Below, in pieces: positions 24,429 through 36,389 of a stretch of 64,000 bases of DNA (positions are counted from its first letter, which is position 1; every line of letters begins with the position of its first letter). Where the stretch lies: positions 7,269,036 through 7,333,035 of the forward strand of contig CM077833.1 in the NCBI GenBank assembly GCA_039720395.1. The letters are read 5' to 3'. Origin of the DNA: Liquidambar formosana. Taxonomy: Eukaryota > Streptophyta > Magnoliopsida > Saxifragales > Altingiaceae. A program made the translations under genes and the position numbers. The notes beneath the pieces were generated by a model. It searched no databases and was not told the DNA's origin. It worked only from the letters and a program-made list of their open reading frames with translations.

Positions 24429-25354
24429 CATTGGTAATTGATTTCAAAAAGTCTTTCAAAAATTTTAAAATATGCGCTTTTGATTCATGAAATGAATTAG
24501 AAATGAATGCCCATGACTTTGTGTATTCAAACTCATTGATTTTGTAAGGATTGAACATGGTTTTGTCTTTCGGGCATTTTATCAAACACTTGGTGGGTGA
24601 CTTGTTTTCAAGCATTCAAATGAAAGTTTTTGTATACCAAATCCTTGCCAAGATCAATAGACTTTGTACCACAATGCAAACCTATTGATTTTGTAAGGAT
24701 TGAACATGTTTTTGTCTCTTGGGCATTTTATCAAACACTTGGCAGGTATCTTTTCTCAAGCTTTGGGAAACAAGCTTTTTGCACATTCAATCCTTGCCAA
24801 ATCAATGAACTTGGCTTAACAATGATAGAAACAATTAAAAGAAGATCATGGGAATGCATTTTATCCAATAGAAATCAAGATTTCAAGATAAACATGTTAA
24901 GTTGGGAAGAACTAACTTCTTATTGGGAATGGAGGTATGAGAGATGATTCTTGGGTTCAAGCAACACCTTGTCTTGGGATGCATCATAGCTTGGTGCTTT
25001 GTATGTATTCTTGATCACATAGTATGGATACTTATGTTGAAATCATTGCTAGAAGCCATTGTTGATGTTTGAGCTTGTATGTAAGAAAAATGGGTTTTAT
25101 GAGGAAGATGATGAACTTGATCTTGCAAGATGATGATTAATGCTTGTTGTTGTTGTTGAATGACTTGTTTTTTATGCTATTTCACACACACAATTTGATT
25201 TGAAAGTTCAACTTTGAATGAGAATGTGTATGTGAGAGTTTGGAGAGGATAGAATGGGTTTCTAGAGAGAGAAACTCTCTATTTTCGGGCTAGGGGTGTA
25301 TGTGCACAAATAAGGGGGTCAAGGGTTTAAAAACCCTCAAATTGGGAGCACCAA

Positions 25355-25432
25355 GCTCGGGTAACCACCCAGCCTTAGGCAGCTAGCCGCCTGGGCTTGG
25401 GTGGCTAGCCGCCCAAGGACAGATGGTCAGCC
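25355..25432. promoter_or_regulatory. GC-rich hairpin module upstream of element A antisense gene
   Basis: The segment CTCGGGTAACCACCCAGCC, then repeated GGCTAGCCGCC-like palindromes, then GATGGTCAGCC matches the module in the Gypsy LTR. It lies about 300 bp upstream (minus strand) of the exon 1 ATG at 25059, next to a GGGTTTAAAAACCC palindrome (25324-25337). Confidence 0.6.
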
Positions 25433-25860
25433 TGCCTCGCCCACTTTGCTTCGCCCGTTTGGCCTTTGCTCACCTATTCGCGCCTTTGAACCTTCTTTGA
25501 GATGAAATCTCAAGCTTATTTTGAGTTGAAAAGTGAATGAATATCTTGATATTGTTTGACATGAAATGGTTTTGAAATGGATTGCATTGGTGGCCCTTGT
25601 ATGGGCATGGCTTGCTAATAGGGTTGAATAACCCTTTCTATGCATATGATTTTTGATCATTAGGGTTGAATTCCCTCCTTTATCACTATGATTGGCTATC
25701 ATTTGGGATAAGAATACTTTCCCTATATGCATGTGAATGATTGTCCTCATGAGATGAACGTATATCCTATATGAGTTGGTGCTTGAGTAGAGGCATAAAT
25801 AGCCTTCATATGAGATGACTTGGTGAACTTGTTGAGTGTTGGTGAGTAGAAGCTTACCCT
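25433..25860. other. Non-coding stretch of element A 3' region
   Basis: This stretch matches element B 56940-57361. I see no gene; it leads into the tandem arrays. Confidence 0.6.
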
Positions 25861-26373
25861 TGCCTTGATAACTTAGTGAGAGAAAGATGTAATCTTTCTC
25901 ATGTTATGTGCTTACCTTATCAGCTTAAAAGATGCAATCTTTCTTATGTTATGTGTTTACCTTGATAGCTTGAATGTGAGAAAGATGCAATCTTTCTCAT
26001 GTTTTATGATTGCCTTGATAGTTTAATATAAGAAAGATGCAATCTTTCTCATATTATGTGTTTATCTTGATAGCTTGAAATATGCAATCTTTCTCATGCT
26101 TACTTTGATAGCTTGAAAGATGCGATCTTTCTTATGTTATGTGTTTACCCTGATAGCCTGAATATGAGAAAGATGCAATCTTTCTCATGTTATGTGTTTG
26201 CCTTGATAGTTTGAGTATGAGAAGGATGCGATCTTTCTCGTGTTATGTGATTACCTTGATAATTTGAATATGAGAAGGATGCGATCTTTCTCATGTTTCA
26301 TGATGACCTTGATAACTTGAATATGAGAAGGATGCAATCTTTCTCATGTTTTGTTGTAACCTTGATAGCATAG
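25861..26373. repeat. Tandem array of about 50-bp units (element A)
   Basis: Ten or so diverged units of about 45-56 bp, each with the inverted motif GAAAGATGCAATCTTTC (8-base arms around GCA) and the phrase TTACCTTGATAGCTTGAA. The homologous array in element B is 57362-57972. Confidence 0.85.
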
Positions 26374-26378
26374 TTTCC

Positions 26379-26735
26379 CCTCATATTATTCACCAGTGCA
26401 ACTGGTGGAATATGAGAAGACCTTTCATTGAATGCAGTTCGGTGTAAGCTATGGATACCTTGTATTATTCACCAGTGCAACTGGTGTAGTATGGGAAGAC
26501 CTTTCATTGAACGCAATTCAATGTAAGCTATGGATACCTTATATTATTCACCAGTGCAATTGGTGTAGTATGGGAAGACCTTTCATCGAACGCAGATTCG
26601 ATTTAAGCTATGGATGCCTCATATTATTCACCAGTGCAACTGGTGTAGTATGGGAAGACCTTTCATTGAACGTAGTTCGGTGTAAGCTATGGATACCTCA
26701 TCTTGTCCCCTAGTGCAACTGGTATACAATATGAG
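26379..26735. repeat. Tandem array of 79-80-bp units (element A)
   Basis: Four full units and a fifth diverged one start near 26391, 26470, 26549, 26629 and 26708. Each has CACCAGTGCAACTGGTG (7-base arms around GCA) and then GAACGCAGTTC-like inverted repeats. ORFs across it are by-products of the repeat. Confidence 0.88.
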
Positions 26736-26915
26736 AAGAGTTTTGTAAAACTCATGAGGAGTACCTTTGTGTGTGGAAGGTTTATGTGTGATGAATTCTA
26801 TGGATTCAATAACATGATCGCTTTCTTTTCCCCAGTGGGTATTGATGAAATCAATCCCCCAGGCAAAAATGGGTTGCTCTTTTTGTCATTGGTTCACAAG
26901 TGAAACTTGTTCACC

Positions 26916-26928
26916 AATAAGGGGCTTC
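26916..26928 (+). promoter_or_regulatory. Polypurine tract of element A
   Basis: AATAAGGGGCTTC directly precedes the 3' LTR start TGTCACACC. Element B has AATGAGGGGCTTC at 58439-58451. Confidence 0.75.
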
Positions 26929-27635
26929 TGTCACACCCCATTTTTGTCACCTTAGCTAGGGTTTGTCATTTCATGTGTCTTTTTGTTTCTTTTTTGAGTC
27001 TAGTATTTTGCATCAAGTTTCTACGGTCTTGAGGATGATACGTATGAATTTTGGTTCGATTTGGAGTTAATTCTGAGGGTTAATAAGAACTTTTGTGACT
27101 TGAGGGGCATAATTGTCTTTTAGGTCACAAGCTTTCCTTTTGACCTTGAAATGATCTCCAAGTTGCCAATTGAAGTTCATATGGATGCATTTGAGGTATT
27201 TATGGGTTCAATTTGATGAATTGATGGTTCAGGATTAGAATGGCTCAAAATGGCTCAGGTTGGTCAAGAGACTTATTTCGAGTTAGCTCGAATTGGCTCA
27301 TGATTTTCACTCCATTCCTTCTCATTTGACTTTGCTTAGTCTTAATTTCATCCCCAAATGTGTTTAGGGAGGTTGAATTTCGAATTAAAAGATATTCGGT
27401 GCGACCTTGTGTGCACACCTAAGCTAAGTGACAGTGAGGCATAGCGGTTAACCGCCTTTGTAAGACCTAACCATGTAGCCATGGCTAGGGTTTTTTGCCC
27501 TCAAGTGACACAAATTACATTCCCCTTTGAAACACAGTCGTTTTGGCTTTCGTTTCGTCAAAATCAGAGTTGATTTGAGTCCTGAAACACATTTGGAAGC
27601 TGAAAGGGTTAGAAATAGGCAAGAGATAACAAGGC

Positions 27636-27715
27636 CTCGGGTGACCACCTAGGCCTGGGCGGCTAGCCGCTCGGGCCCAGGTGGCTGGCCACCAAGTCCC
27701 AGGTGGTCACCCGAG
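27636..27715. promoter_or_regulatory. GC-rich hairpin module in element A LTR
   Basis: CTCGGGTGACCACCT (27636-27650) pairs perfectly over 15 bases with 27701-27715. The intervening 50 bases hold GGCGGCTAGCCGC and GGTGGCTGGCCACC, which can form inner hairpins. It lies about 190 bp before the TATA box. Copies with lower pairing are in both LTRs of B (41591-41669, 59158-59237) and in C (63845-63924). Confidence 0.75.
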
Positions 27716-27903
27716 CCTCTTTCCATTTTTTGAGTGCTGAAGCAGGATCCTCCCTATTTCCTCGGATTTGTCCGCCTCCAGCCGCCATTCCACCCTATTT
27801 TCAACCCTAATTGACCTACTTGAGCCCCAAGGGAGTTTCTAAGAATGCTTGGATCAATATCTAGGGTTTTAATCCCAACCATTGAGGGTTTTCCCTCAAA
27901 CCC

Positions 27904-27911
27904 TATAAATA
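27904..27911 (+). promoter_or_regulatory. TATA box of element A LTR
   Basis: TATAAATA in the context CCCTATAAATACCCCC is conserved in the B LTRs (41859-41866, 59427-59434) and in C on the minus strand (63649-63656). Confidence 0.7.
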
Positions 27912-28178
27912 CCCCCTTATACTTCAGCACCAGGAGAGGCATTTTTTGGGGGGAGATTTTAGGAGGCACTTAGAGGCAATCACAGCCACCCTTAGGGATT
28001 TTTAACCTAATTTCTAAGTGAGAAAGTAAGAGAGAGAGCTTGAGGGAGGGCTAGAGCTTTGCTTGGAGGCTTGAAGGAGAGCTTTTTAACTTGTCCACAA
28101 GAGGAGAAGAGAAGTTCTACAGTAGCAACTATAGGTATGCCTTTCCCTCTTCTTCTCTTTTATTGAAATTAGGGTTTT

Positions 28179-28492
28179 GCATTGAATAGCTATTATTTCA
28201 TGTTCATGCTTATATTTTTATCATGTGTTGATGCTTCTTATGGTTAAAATGCATGGTTAGAATATTGTTTATGGTTGGTTTTGCATGATATAATGTTATT
28301 CCATATGATTTTATGTGTAGTTGTGATTTTAGGGTTTCTAGTGTCTTTTCTAGGGTTTGCATTGAATAGCTATTATTTCATGTTTAAGCTTATATTTTTA
28401 TCATGTGTTGATGCTTCTAATGGTTAAAATGCATGATTAGAATATTGTTTATGGCTGGTTTTTCATGAGATAATGTTATTCCATGTGATTTC
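28179..28492 (+). repeat. About 180-bp tandem repeats within element A LTR
   Basis: Units starting GCATTGAATAGCTATTATTTCATG begin at 28179 and 28359. A third begins at 38138 and a fourth, more diverged, near 38327, once E3 is removed. Element B's LTR has about three such units from 42127. Confidence 0.75.
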
Positions 28493-30184
28493 TGTTGGGA
28501 ATCTAACTAGAGAGGAAAACTACAAAGGGCGGAATTAAAATTTTCCTACAATTCCCAAACCCATGAATCCGATTATGCATAATACAAAAACATAAACCCT
28601 AACTACCAAGAGAGTTGGGATTACTTACAGTTGATTAATGTCTTCTCCTTTATGCTCCAAGCTTTGTCTTCTCCTTTTTGCTCTAAGCTTTGTCTCCGGA
28701 CAGCGGTGAATGAGCAGCCCAAGTGTGCTGCCTCCAACGGTATCCACACCTAGCTTGAGCTTGAAGTCCTTTCCTTCTTCTTCCTTGTTGTTGCTAGAGG
28801 TGGAGAAGAAAGAGAGAGATAGAGGGAGAGCTGTAATTTTCAGCCAGCCCTTGGGGAGGAGTGATTGTGATGATGTCATCACCTTATAGTGGGCATTATA
28901 TAGCCCACTAATAGGGCCGGCCAAGGGGGGATTCCAAACCCTAATCTAATTTGTGTAATTACGCTGAATTACACAATTAGCCCACTAGTTTGCATCAAAT
29001 ACAAATTAGCCGCTTAAAGAACTTTTCTTTAATCACTTATACCCTTTCTCTCATAGACAATCAAGCTCTCTTAGTATGATCAGTGTGTGACCCATTGGGT
29101 TCACATCATCAAGTAGTAGGAACAGCACAAGTTGTGCACAATGGAACACTTTCCATTAAGGGTCTAATTGAAACTCCTTTCAATTCCCTAATTGATTATA
29201 ACTCATTTATATCAATTAGGGCTTCTACTAACCATGAGTAACACCTAGCATATGGCTCATGGTGTGGTCCTTAATGAGGTGAATAGTCATTTACAAAGAA
29301 CCCTTCTGTTATAGTTCATAGGTTACAATTCCATCCTTCCATCAACACAATGTCTCCAATTGAACTAATAGGACATGGAAGTCTGTCAAGTCCCTAGTTC
29401 AATTACTTTATACTCATTCATTAATATCAACTCAATGATGAACTTATGGAAACTCCTTTCCATATTCATTCTACCATGGGCCCATGGATTTAATGAGTTA
29501 TATTCAATGAATGCTGTATGAGACATTCACTCTCTTTTTCCTGAGAGTGATGGATTCCTTGTTGATCACTCACATGCCTTCACACACATAGCAGTAGGGC
29601 CAATGAACACCCTTACAGACCCCTGAATAGGATCTGCACTTAGTGTTATCAAACTTCTAAAGCTACATGTATAAGACAACCATGGTGTCTCAGGTCTAAG
29701 GATTACTTGTACCACTATAACAATGAGAAACTGATTGACAGGCAGGTTAAAACTCCATTCAGTTTATCTCATATCTTTGGTCACATTCAGTGTACCTATT
29801 CTTATAATAGGCACCCACTTGTTGGTTGTAGTGTCTCCACACAAATAGCTTGAGACTAGCTATCCTCCTATAGAGTCAACCTAACAAGTGCTAGTCCTAT
29901 GGTTCATTACTATCCATCATAGTGAACCTTCAACTAGGAATGATTTAGGAGTTTAGTACAGAGATATATTTACAGTCTCAAAATTACAACCCTTTGTAAT
30001 TTCATATTCTCAACTCTAACTCCATGGACATATTATGTAAATATAAATGATGCATATAAACATAATAGAATAAGCCTTTTTATTAAATCAATAATAAATG
30101 TGACATATATAAATGAAATCAATTGATTGTTCCTAATCCCTAAACAATCATCTCCATGATTGGCTCTAGGGCATAATCCTAACA
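28493..30184 (-). repeat. E3 3' LTR (1692 bp)
   Basis: On the plus strand it starts TGTTGGGAATC and ends CCTAACA; being on the minus strand, this is the 3' LTR. The minus-strand purine tract touches it at 30185. Confidence 0.92.
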
Positions 30185-30199
30185 ATCCCCCACTTGCAC
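30185..30199 (-). promoter_or_regulatory. Polypurine tract of E3
   Basis: The minus strand reads GTGCAAGTGGGGGAT directly before the 3' LTR, the same motif as E1 at 4515-4529. Confidence 0.85.
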
Positions 30200-30537
30200 T
30201 ATAGCCAATCCACCATGTATCTCATACCCATATCCTGTCGGTGGTGATCCAACACACTTGGGTTATAGCCTTAGTGAAGGGGTATTCTTTATTCTCTGTT
30301 GTATTAAACTTCTATATGTATATGTCATCTCTTCTAATGATCTCTCTAATCACTTGGAATCGCCGCTTAAAGTTTGGACTTTTGATGAGACCGTGGATCC
30401 TTGTCTTGAGCCCTAGCCTTATTGTTGTCACAAAAACAATAGTAAAGGCTTCTCAATGTTAGGAACCACTCCTAGTTATGCAATGAACTTACTCATCCAA
30501 ACATGCAGCAATGCGCTCAAATTTACAGCTCCACCAT

Positions 30538-30895
30538 TTAAGGTGAGAACATACCTCGATGTTGATCTCCTATCATCATCGTCAGATTAAAATCTGAATC
30601 CGTTATACCAACCATTTCTAAGTTTCTTTCTCCAAAGAAAAAGCATGGGTCCTTAGTTCTTCTCAAGTACTTAAGGATAGCTTTGACTTCTTCCCAGTAT
30701 ACCTTATCTGGGTCTGCCTGATATCTGCTCGTAACATTTACAGCAAAACTGATATCTGGTAATGTACACAGCATGGCATGTGCTTTTAGACAACTTGATT
30801 TTATGTCTGATAGGAATTAGACTTCTCTTGAAATCAAGCATTTTGAACCCATTCAAAATCTTGTCTATGTACTTCGATTGGGAGAGACTTAGCAT
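30538..30895 (-). pseudogene. E3 Pol remnant: end of RT and start of RNase H
   Basis: Minus-strand frames read LPDISFAVNVTSRYQ, then AILKYLRRTKDPCFFFG, then GITDSDFN, the Copia connection between RT and RNase H. An overlapping frame (30704-30895) reads LSQSKYIDKILNGFKM, which belongs just upstream, so a frameshift separates them. The catalytic YVDD part was not seen. Confidence 0.75.
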
Positions 30896-31580
30896 CCTTT
30901 AGATCTATCTCTATAGACCCCTATTCCTAGAATATAGGATGCTTCTTCCAAATCTTTTATAGAGAAACTTTGTGAAAAACTAATTTTTCACTGTTGACAA
31001 CGTCTCTACATTATTCCCTAATAAGTAGAACGTCATTCACTTATAGGACCAAAATATGATCGCACTCCCACTAACCCTTTGTACAATCATGGTACAATTA
31101 TGGGTTCTGTCTCAACAGGGACAGGGGTTGCATCAATGTTGGTTTGTGTCTCATTAGACAACTCTTTGAGTTCTATTTTCCTGTTGTTATCTCCTTCTTG
31201 AATAAACTCTTTTTCAAGAAAGATTGAAAACTTACAAACAAAACACCTTTTGTTAATCAGGATAATAGATATGATATCCTAAACTCCTTTTAGGATAATA
31301 CACAAACCTACATTTAAGTTATCTTGATTTCCAATTTTGTTGCATTATATGTCTCTACATATGTAGTGCAACCCCATACCTTAACATGCTTAAGGTTTGG
31401 TGCTTCCCTTTCCATATCTCATATGTGTTTAGGGACAGCCTTGGTTTTGAACTCTGTTTCACAGGTACGTGGCAATTCTAGGGCACATCCTAACAAGGAT
31501 AATATTAGGTCGTTGTAACTTATTATGGACCTAACCATATCCAATAAGGTTCTATTCCTCTTTTCTGACACACCATTAAG

Positions 31581-31841
31581 TTATGGTGTTCCAAGAGGTG
31601 TCCATTGTGATTGAATGCCCATTTGAACAAGTTGATCTGAAAATTGATCGGTTAAATATTTGCCTCCTTGATCCAATCGAAGAGCTTTAATACTTTTACC
31701 GGTTTGTTTCTCTACTTCATATCTGAATTCTTTGAACCTTTCAAATATTTTAGACTTGTACTTCATTAAGTATACACACCCAAACCTAGAATGAATCATT
31801 GGTAAAGGTTGTAAAGTAAGAGAAACTTCTACATACATCAT
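31581..31841 (-). pseudogene. E3 Pol remnant: integrase core fragment
   Basis: An 86-residue frame carries YLMKYKSKIFERFKEFR, LRLDQGGKYL and SQWTPLGTP, matching the middle of a Copia integrase core. The expected SD(R/Q)G(G)EY motif is LDQGGKY, so the catalytic region is altered. The first and last catalytic acids are outside the fragment. Confidence 0.75.
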
Positions 31842-32266
31842 TATGTATATCTTGTTCTCTTAGGTTTATTAGCATTCAATTTAGAACTATCATGCTCCAT
31901 AGCAATTCATATTTGCAATAACGTTTAGAAAATAAAGGCCATCCATATAAACTCCAGAAGTAATGAACTCTTCATTTAATAGAAAACATTTATTAAATCA
32001 AACTAAAACCTCGTTTAGATAAAACTGAAATAAAATTAATGTTTCTAATAACTTCTGGAATGTAAAGATAGCTAACTATTATTTCTAAACTACTCTATTA
32101 GGTAGAGTCAAGCAACAAGCCCAACAGCTAATGCAGCAACGTTTGCTCCATTCCCCATTTGTAGGGTTGATCCGCCTTTACTCTGCCTTCTGCTTCCCAC
32201 TAGATTCTGCATGGAATTCAAAATTCACATCAGAATTAAGTACCCAAGTGGAAGCAGAACTAACAT

Positions 32267-32815
32267 TTAGTTTAGAGCATGATCCATACCTTCCAAAGGT
32301 TGGTTCTTTAGAGTATCCAGATACTCCCGGTAGTTACGTTTCCAGTGCCCATCTTTGCCACAGTGAAAACAGGTTCCTTTGGCTTTGTTGTTACCTTTCT
32401 TCTTCCTTCGGGTACTCTTGCCCTTGCCTATGCCCTTGCCCTTGGGCTTGAGCTTAGACTTGGAAGTAGCAGCTTCATTAAATTCAAGCAAGAATTCTTT
32501 CCCATACAATTCTTGTATGTTGATAAAAATCTCGTAAGCACTTCCCATGGACTCATGTTGCTTCTTAAGCTCGAGACTCATAAATACCATCATATAGCAC
32601 CTTGCCATGAGATCGTCGTCCATGCGCTTCTGGTAAGCGTCTTTCTCTTGCTGAGTTATAGCCTCAGCAGGAGCAATGGGAAGTGGATTATGAAGTGCAT
32701 AGGTAAGATTCTTGGAATCCAAAACAATTTTTAGATTCCTAAGCCAATCAAGACAATTTGGTCCAGTTAAGCGGTTGATGTCCAATATTTTGGATAACGG
32801 GTTGAGGTGAGCCAT
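32267..32815 (-). pseudogene. E3 truncated Copia Gag with altered zinc knuckle
   Basis: The 182-residue ORF starts MAHLNPLSKILDINRLTG and has the Copia Gag N-terminal fold signature (NCLDWLRNLKIVLDS). About 100 residues in, it jumps to a Lys/Gly-rich stretch and a knuckle CFHCGKDGHWKRNY, in which the last cysteine is tyrosine. Compared with Copia Gags of about 300 residues the middle is missing, so a deletion is likely. It is the only sizeable open frame of the element. The start lies about 180 bases after the leader hairpins. Confidence 0.8.
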
Positions 32816-35800
32816 TTCTATGAACTACATATAAAAATTAAATAGAGAATTAGATTTCATTTTTAATCCATAATGATCGGGTCTTTAATCATATGGTACC
32901 TCCCACTATTTTATCAAATTCCATACACCCTCTAATGGAATTCAGGAATCTTATTCCTAATGGGGATTGGGGTCCCACTATGACCTAGAAGCCTCACATG
33001 TTAGTTTCTTGACTTCTAACCCACAGTAAGAAGACAACTCTTTGTCTATTGCTTCATAAGCAAGTTCCAATCATTTTGCCTCTAGGGTACATACTCCTCA
33101 CATGTTAATTTCTTGGAATACTTCCCTAGTTAAGTTAAGCCCATCATTCACACAGGTATGTTTCACCAAATATATACCTCACATGTTAGTTTCTTGGTAT
33201 ATACCAGCTTAGGCACCCCATGATATCTACATATGTGATAGTTTCAAGTAATGTCTTTAATATGGGTAGCTCCTACATGTCTGCAGCCAAGTACCCACAT
33301 TAAGGGACGTTAGATGATCCTATAATGATGGAAGGCAATGAAGAATCCATTCCCTAATGTATTCTCCATTTCCAACTTAATATTAAAAGAGAGGGGTTTT
33401 AAGGGTCTCATCAAATTAACTAATCTAACATACATCTCATGCATTTAAATAAGAAATATATATAACAACATTATATATGTAATCCACTTATCGATATTAG
33501 TCCCTATAAGGTGACATATAACGATCTTTGGATTTGGAGCTATCTCTATTAATCTCATTAAAAGCTCCCACTATGATGATTATGGACTTTAAGAAGATTC
33601 AATCCAAGCCAATGAATTGAATCCAAGGTCTAAGGTGGGTGTAGGTGATCGTAAAACATTCATTCAAAACATAGCATGCACTCTTGAAAATCTTCTCCAA
33701 GCTTTCAAGTCCTTCAATCTCCTCCATTAGCTTCATGGTCTCCACCATAGGCTTGTTGGGCTCCACCATGCTCCTTTATGTCCACCATGCTCCTTAGTGC
33801 GTTCTCGATTACATAACATTTACATAATTTTAAAGAAAGGGATACATAAGGGGAATGTGGGGTACATAAGAGAATGATAGAGAGAGAGAGAAGAAGGTGG
33901 CATGCAAGCCCCAAATAAATAATACATCACCATAATAAAATTACAACTCTTGAAAATAATACAACCCATTCATAAGACGGCCAATCACAATTGGTTTAAA
34001 GGTATAGTCCATAATCATCATCCATCCATAACCATACAATCACATTGCATAATAAAGGAAATAACTGTAAGCAATAAACATATGGGCATTTATGGTAACT
34101 CTATTGATTGGTTTTCATTAATCTCATTAATGTGTCCTAATCTTATTAGGAGATGCATAAGTTCCTGAATTAATTAAGTCTTAACATTTAAGACATTTAA
34201 TTTCAATTAATCAAATTAATTGAAACATATAAAGTCCCCTAATTAAACACTAATATCAAATATTAGGGTTTCTTTAATAAAACAAAACAATTTCATTTAA
34301 TTAAAAATTCAAGATTTTAATTTAATCCTAAATTGTGTTTTAAACCATTTAAAACATTATAAAATTAATCACCATTAATTAAATAATCAATTTCAGAATT
34401 AAATAAAATCATTTTATTAATTAATTAGTGCATTAGGGTTTCCTAAAACCCTAAACCCTAAATGCATTAACTCTAAACCCTAAGTATAACCCTAATGCAT
34501 TAAATGCCTTATGATTGGTCAATTAATAACCAATCATTTAAACCCTAGGTTTATACGGTATTAATGATTAGGATTAGGGTTTCATTAATGCCACCTAGGA
34601 TATTAATTACACCTAATTAATATGCACTAATTAGGGTTTCTAAAACCCTAAACCTTAAACCTATTAAATGCCAATGATTAATTACTAAACCATTAATGAT
34701 CATGATTGGTCATTAATTACTAAATCATGATTGATCATGATTAATTACTAAATCATTTAACCCTAGGTTAGACACATTAATTACTATGTTTAGTTATTAA
34801 TTAATGCATTAATAGAATTATGGTTTAATTAATACGAATTAGGGTTTCCTAAACCCTAAACCCTAGACATCATAAATGCACTTAATTATACCCTAATGAT
34901 TAATAACCATGATTGGTCAATTAATGACCAATCATTAAACATTTTAATTAAGGTAATTAATAGTCAATTAGGGTTTTTAATTAATGCAATTAATGAATTA
35001 GGGTTTCATCATTCATGGGAATTAGGGTTTCATCATAAACCCCAAGGCTGCCGCCACATTAGTGGGCTGCCATGGCTTGGCCAGGCCATGGGAGGCCATG
35101 GCCAGCAAAGGGGGACTCAAGCCAGGGTGTGGGCCAAGCCCATGGACACGTGTGGAGTGGCCAAATGGGCTGTCTTCTTCAAAGAACATTAGGGTTTCAA
35201 GAACCCTTGCTGGCACCACCATGGGAGGACCTCCAAGGTCACAAAAGTTTCTAAAACTTAATCAATTCGACTCCACCATCAAAACCAGCTTTTGTATCAT
35301 GTCCCTACATGAATTACTAAGATAATTGAAGTGGTTTGGATGATCAAATCATCCCCAATTGTTCTAAACAATTCAAGAACAGTAGGCTGTCCAGAATTTG
35401 ACAGCATACTGTCCATGATCACAAATTGATTTAAAACCCAGTAAGATGATTAATTCAGGCTACCAAATTATTTTTCCTAGCATCCTACATGTCTTAGGAA
35501 ACTAATAAAATTGGTTTCATGCAATTTGGAGTTCCCTAGCTCAAGATATGAACAAACCTCCATTGATGACTTTCTGCAGAAAAACAGCCTGCTGTGTTCT
35601 TCCAAGAAATCAAACTTTTTGATTCTTTATGCATCAAGACTCCTTTGATTATTAAAGAATATGATCTATACATCATATATCATCATCCTATAATGATTAT
35701 TCATCAATTTTACAGAAGTATCTGATCATAACAGTACCAAGAACCCTAGGGTTCTAAAACCCAGATTCAAACATGTTGGTCTTCTCCTTCTTCCTTCTGT

Positions 35801-36375
35801 TCTAGACTCATAATCCAATTATGATGCATCCGAATGCTTGGGAACCCTTTCCTACCATGTCTAGAACATAACCCAAGTGGTGGCAACCATTGCCATGCTT
35901 TTGATCTCCATCAAAAACTCACAATTGTGGCTGTTACATCATTCCCGAGCAAAACTGTCTTCCCTGACAGCCTGTAGTAAAAAATTCATAACTTTCACTA
36001 CAAAACTCGGATCGACGAACCGTTTGTTGGGTTGTAAAGCTGATTCGAAGAGCTTTCTAACCATATATGGCTTAAAAATTTGGGAGAAGAACTCTGATTT
36101 CGGCATGCAAAACAAGATGACGCTTTTTCATGACTATCATAAAAACTGTTCATCATCTTCTCCAAACTCAATCCCCATTCAATTTTTGAATAACCAGCAG
36201 CCCTAAAACTATTTTAGAAGAGGAGTAGAAGGAGAATTAACCTAGGGTTCATTAACCCTAGGTTCGGCCATGAGCGGGAAACCATTCTAATGCATGAATA
36301 TAAATTCCAGATTCATTAACCAATCAATTTACCATAAATTCCAGCCCATATGCAGTTTGTATTAGGCATAATCAT
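32816..36375 (-). other. Long 5' leader of E3
   Basis: About 3.5 kb without a supported gene lies between primer site and gag. It is AT-rich with dense AAACCCTA/TAGGGTTT boxes at 34430-35040, a GCCATGGCC-rich patch at 35060-35110 and the hairpins at 32980-33205. ORFs here are not shared with E2. Confidence 0.65.
32983..33206 (-). other. Three constant-loop hairpins in E3 leader
   Basis: Constant segments lie at 32992-33012, 33096-33116 and 33177-33197. Relative to E1/E2, one stem base changed from a C-G to a U-G pair, and another change turns a mismatch into a pair, so pairing is kept while the bases vary. Confidence 0.7.
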
Positions 36376-36388
36376 GGCTCTGATACCA
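36376..36388 (-). promoter_or_regulatory. Primer binding site of E3 (initiator Met tRNA)
   Basis: The minus strand reads TGGTATCAGAGCC one base from the 5' LTR. Confidence 0.9.
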
Positions 36389-36389
36389 C

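Larger units (their letters stand above)
13434..25059 (-). pseudogene. Antisense plant-mobile-domain gene of element A (interrupted)
   Basis: This is the counterpart of the seven-exon gene in element B. Recognisable exons are exon 1 (25059-24917), exon 2 (14710-14058), exon 3 (13975-13808) and part of exon 4 (13741-13434, cut by the E2 LTR). The domain core reads FGEMTMTPK then MITGLSLK, typical of the plant mobile domain. Damage includes a one-base deletion and an in-frame TAA in exon 1, a one-base deletion in exon 2 before MITGL, a TAG (14151-14153) shared with element B, and loss of the exon 3 acceptor (CAG to CAA, 13976-13978). The Sirevirus sits in intron 1. Exon 3 still has the tryptophan that is a stop in B. 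Confidence 0.75.

Noticed and set aside
27448..27648. Repeated 66-codon antisense ORF in Gypsy LTRs (also 41403 and 58970)
   Set aside because: It lies in the promoter region and hairpin module, and is conserved as LTR sequence; no domain or start signal.
32131..32734. Plus-strand ORFs over the E3 Gag
   Set aside because: They are mirror frames of the minus-strand Gag remnant.
34430..34500. Interstitial telomere relic
   Set aside because: AAACCCTA boxes are scattered and imperfect, part of the leader shared with E2, not a tandem run.
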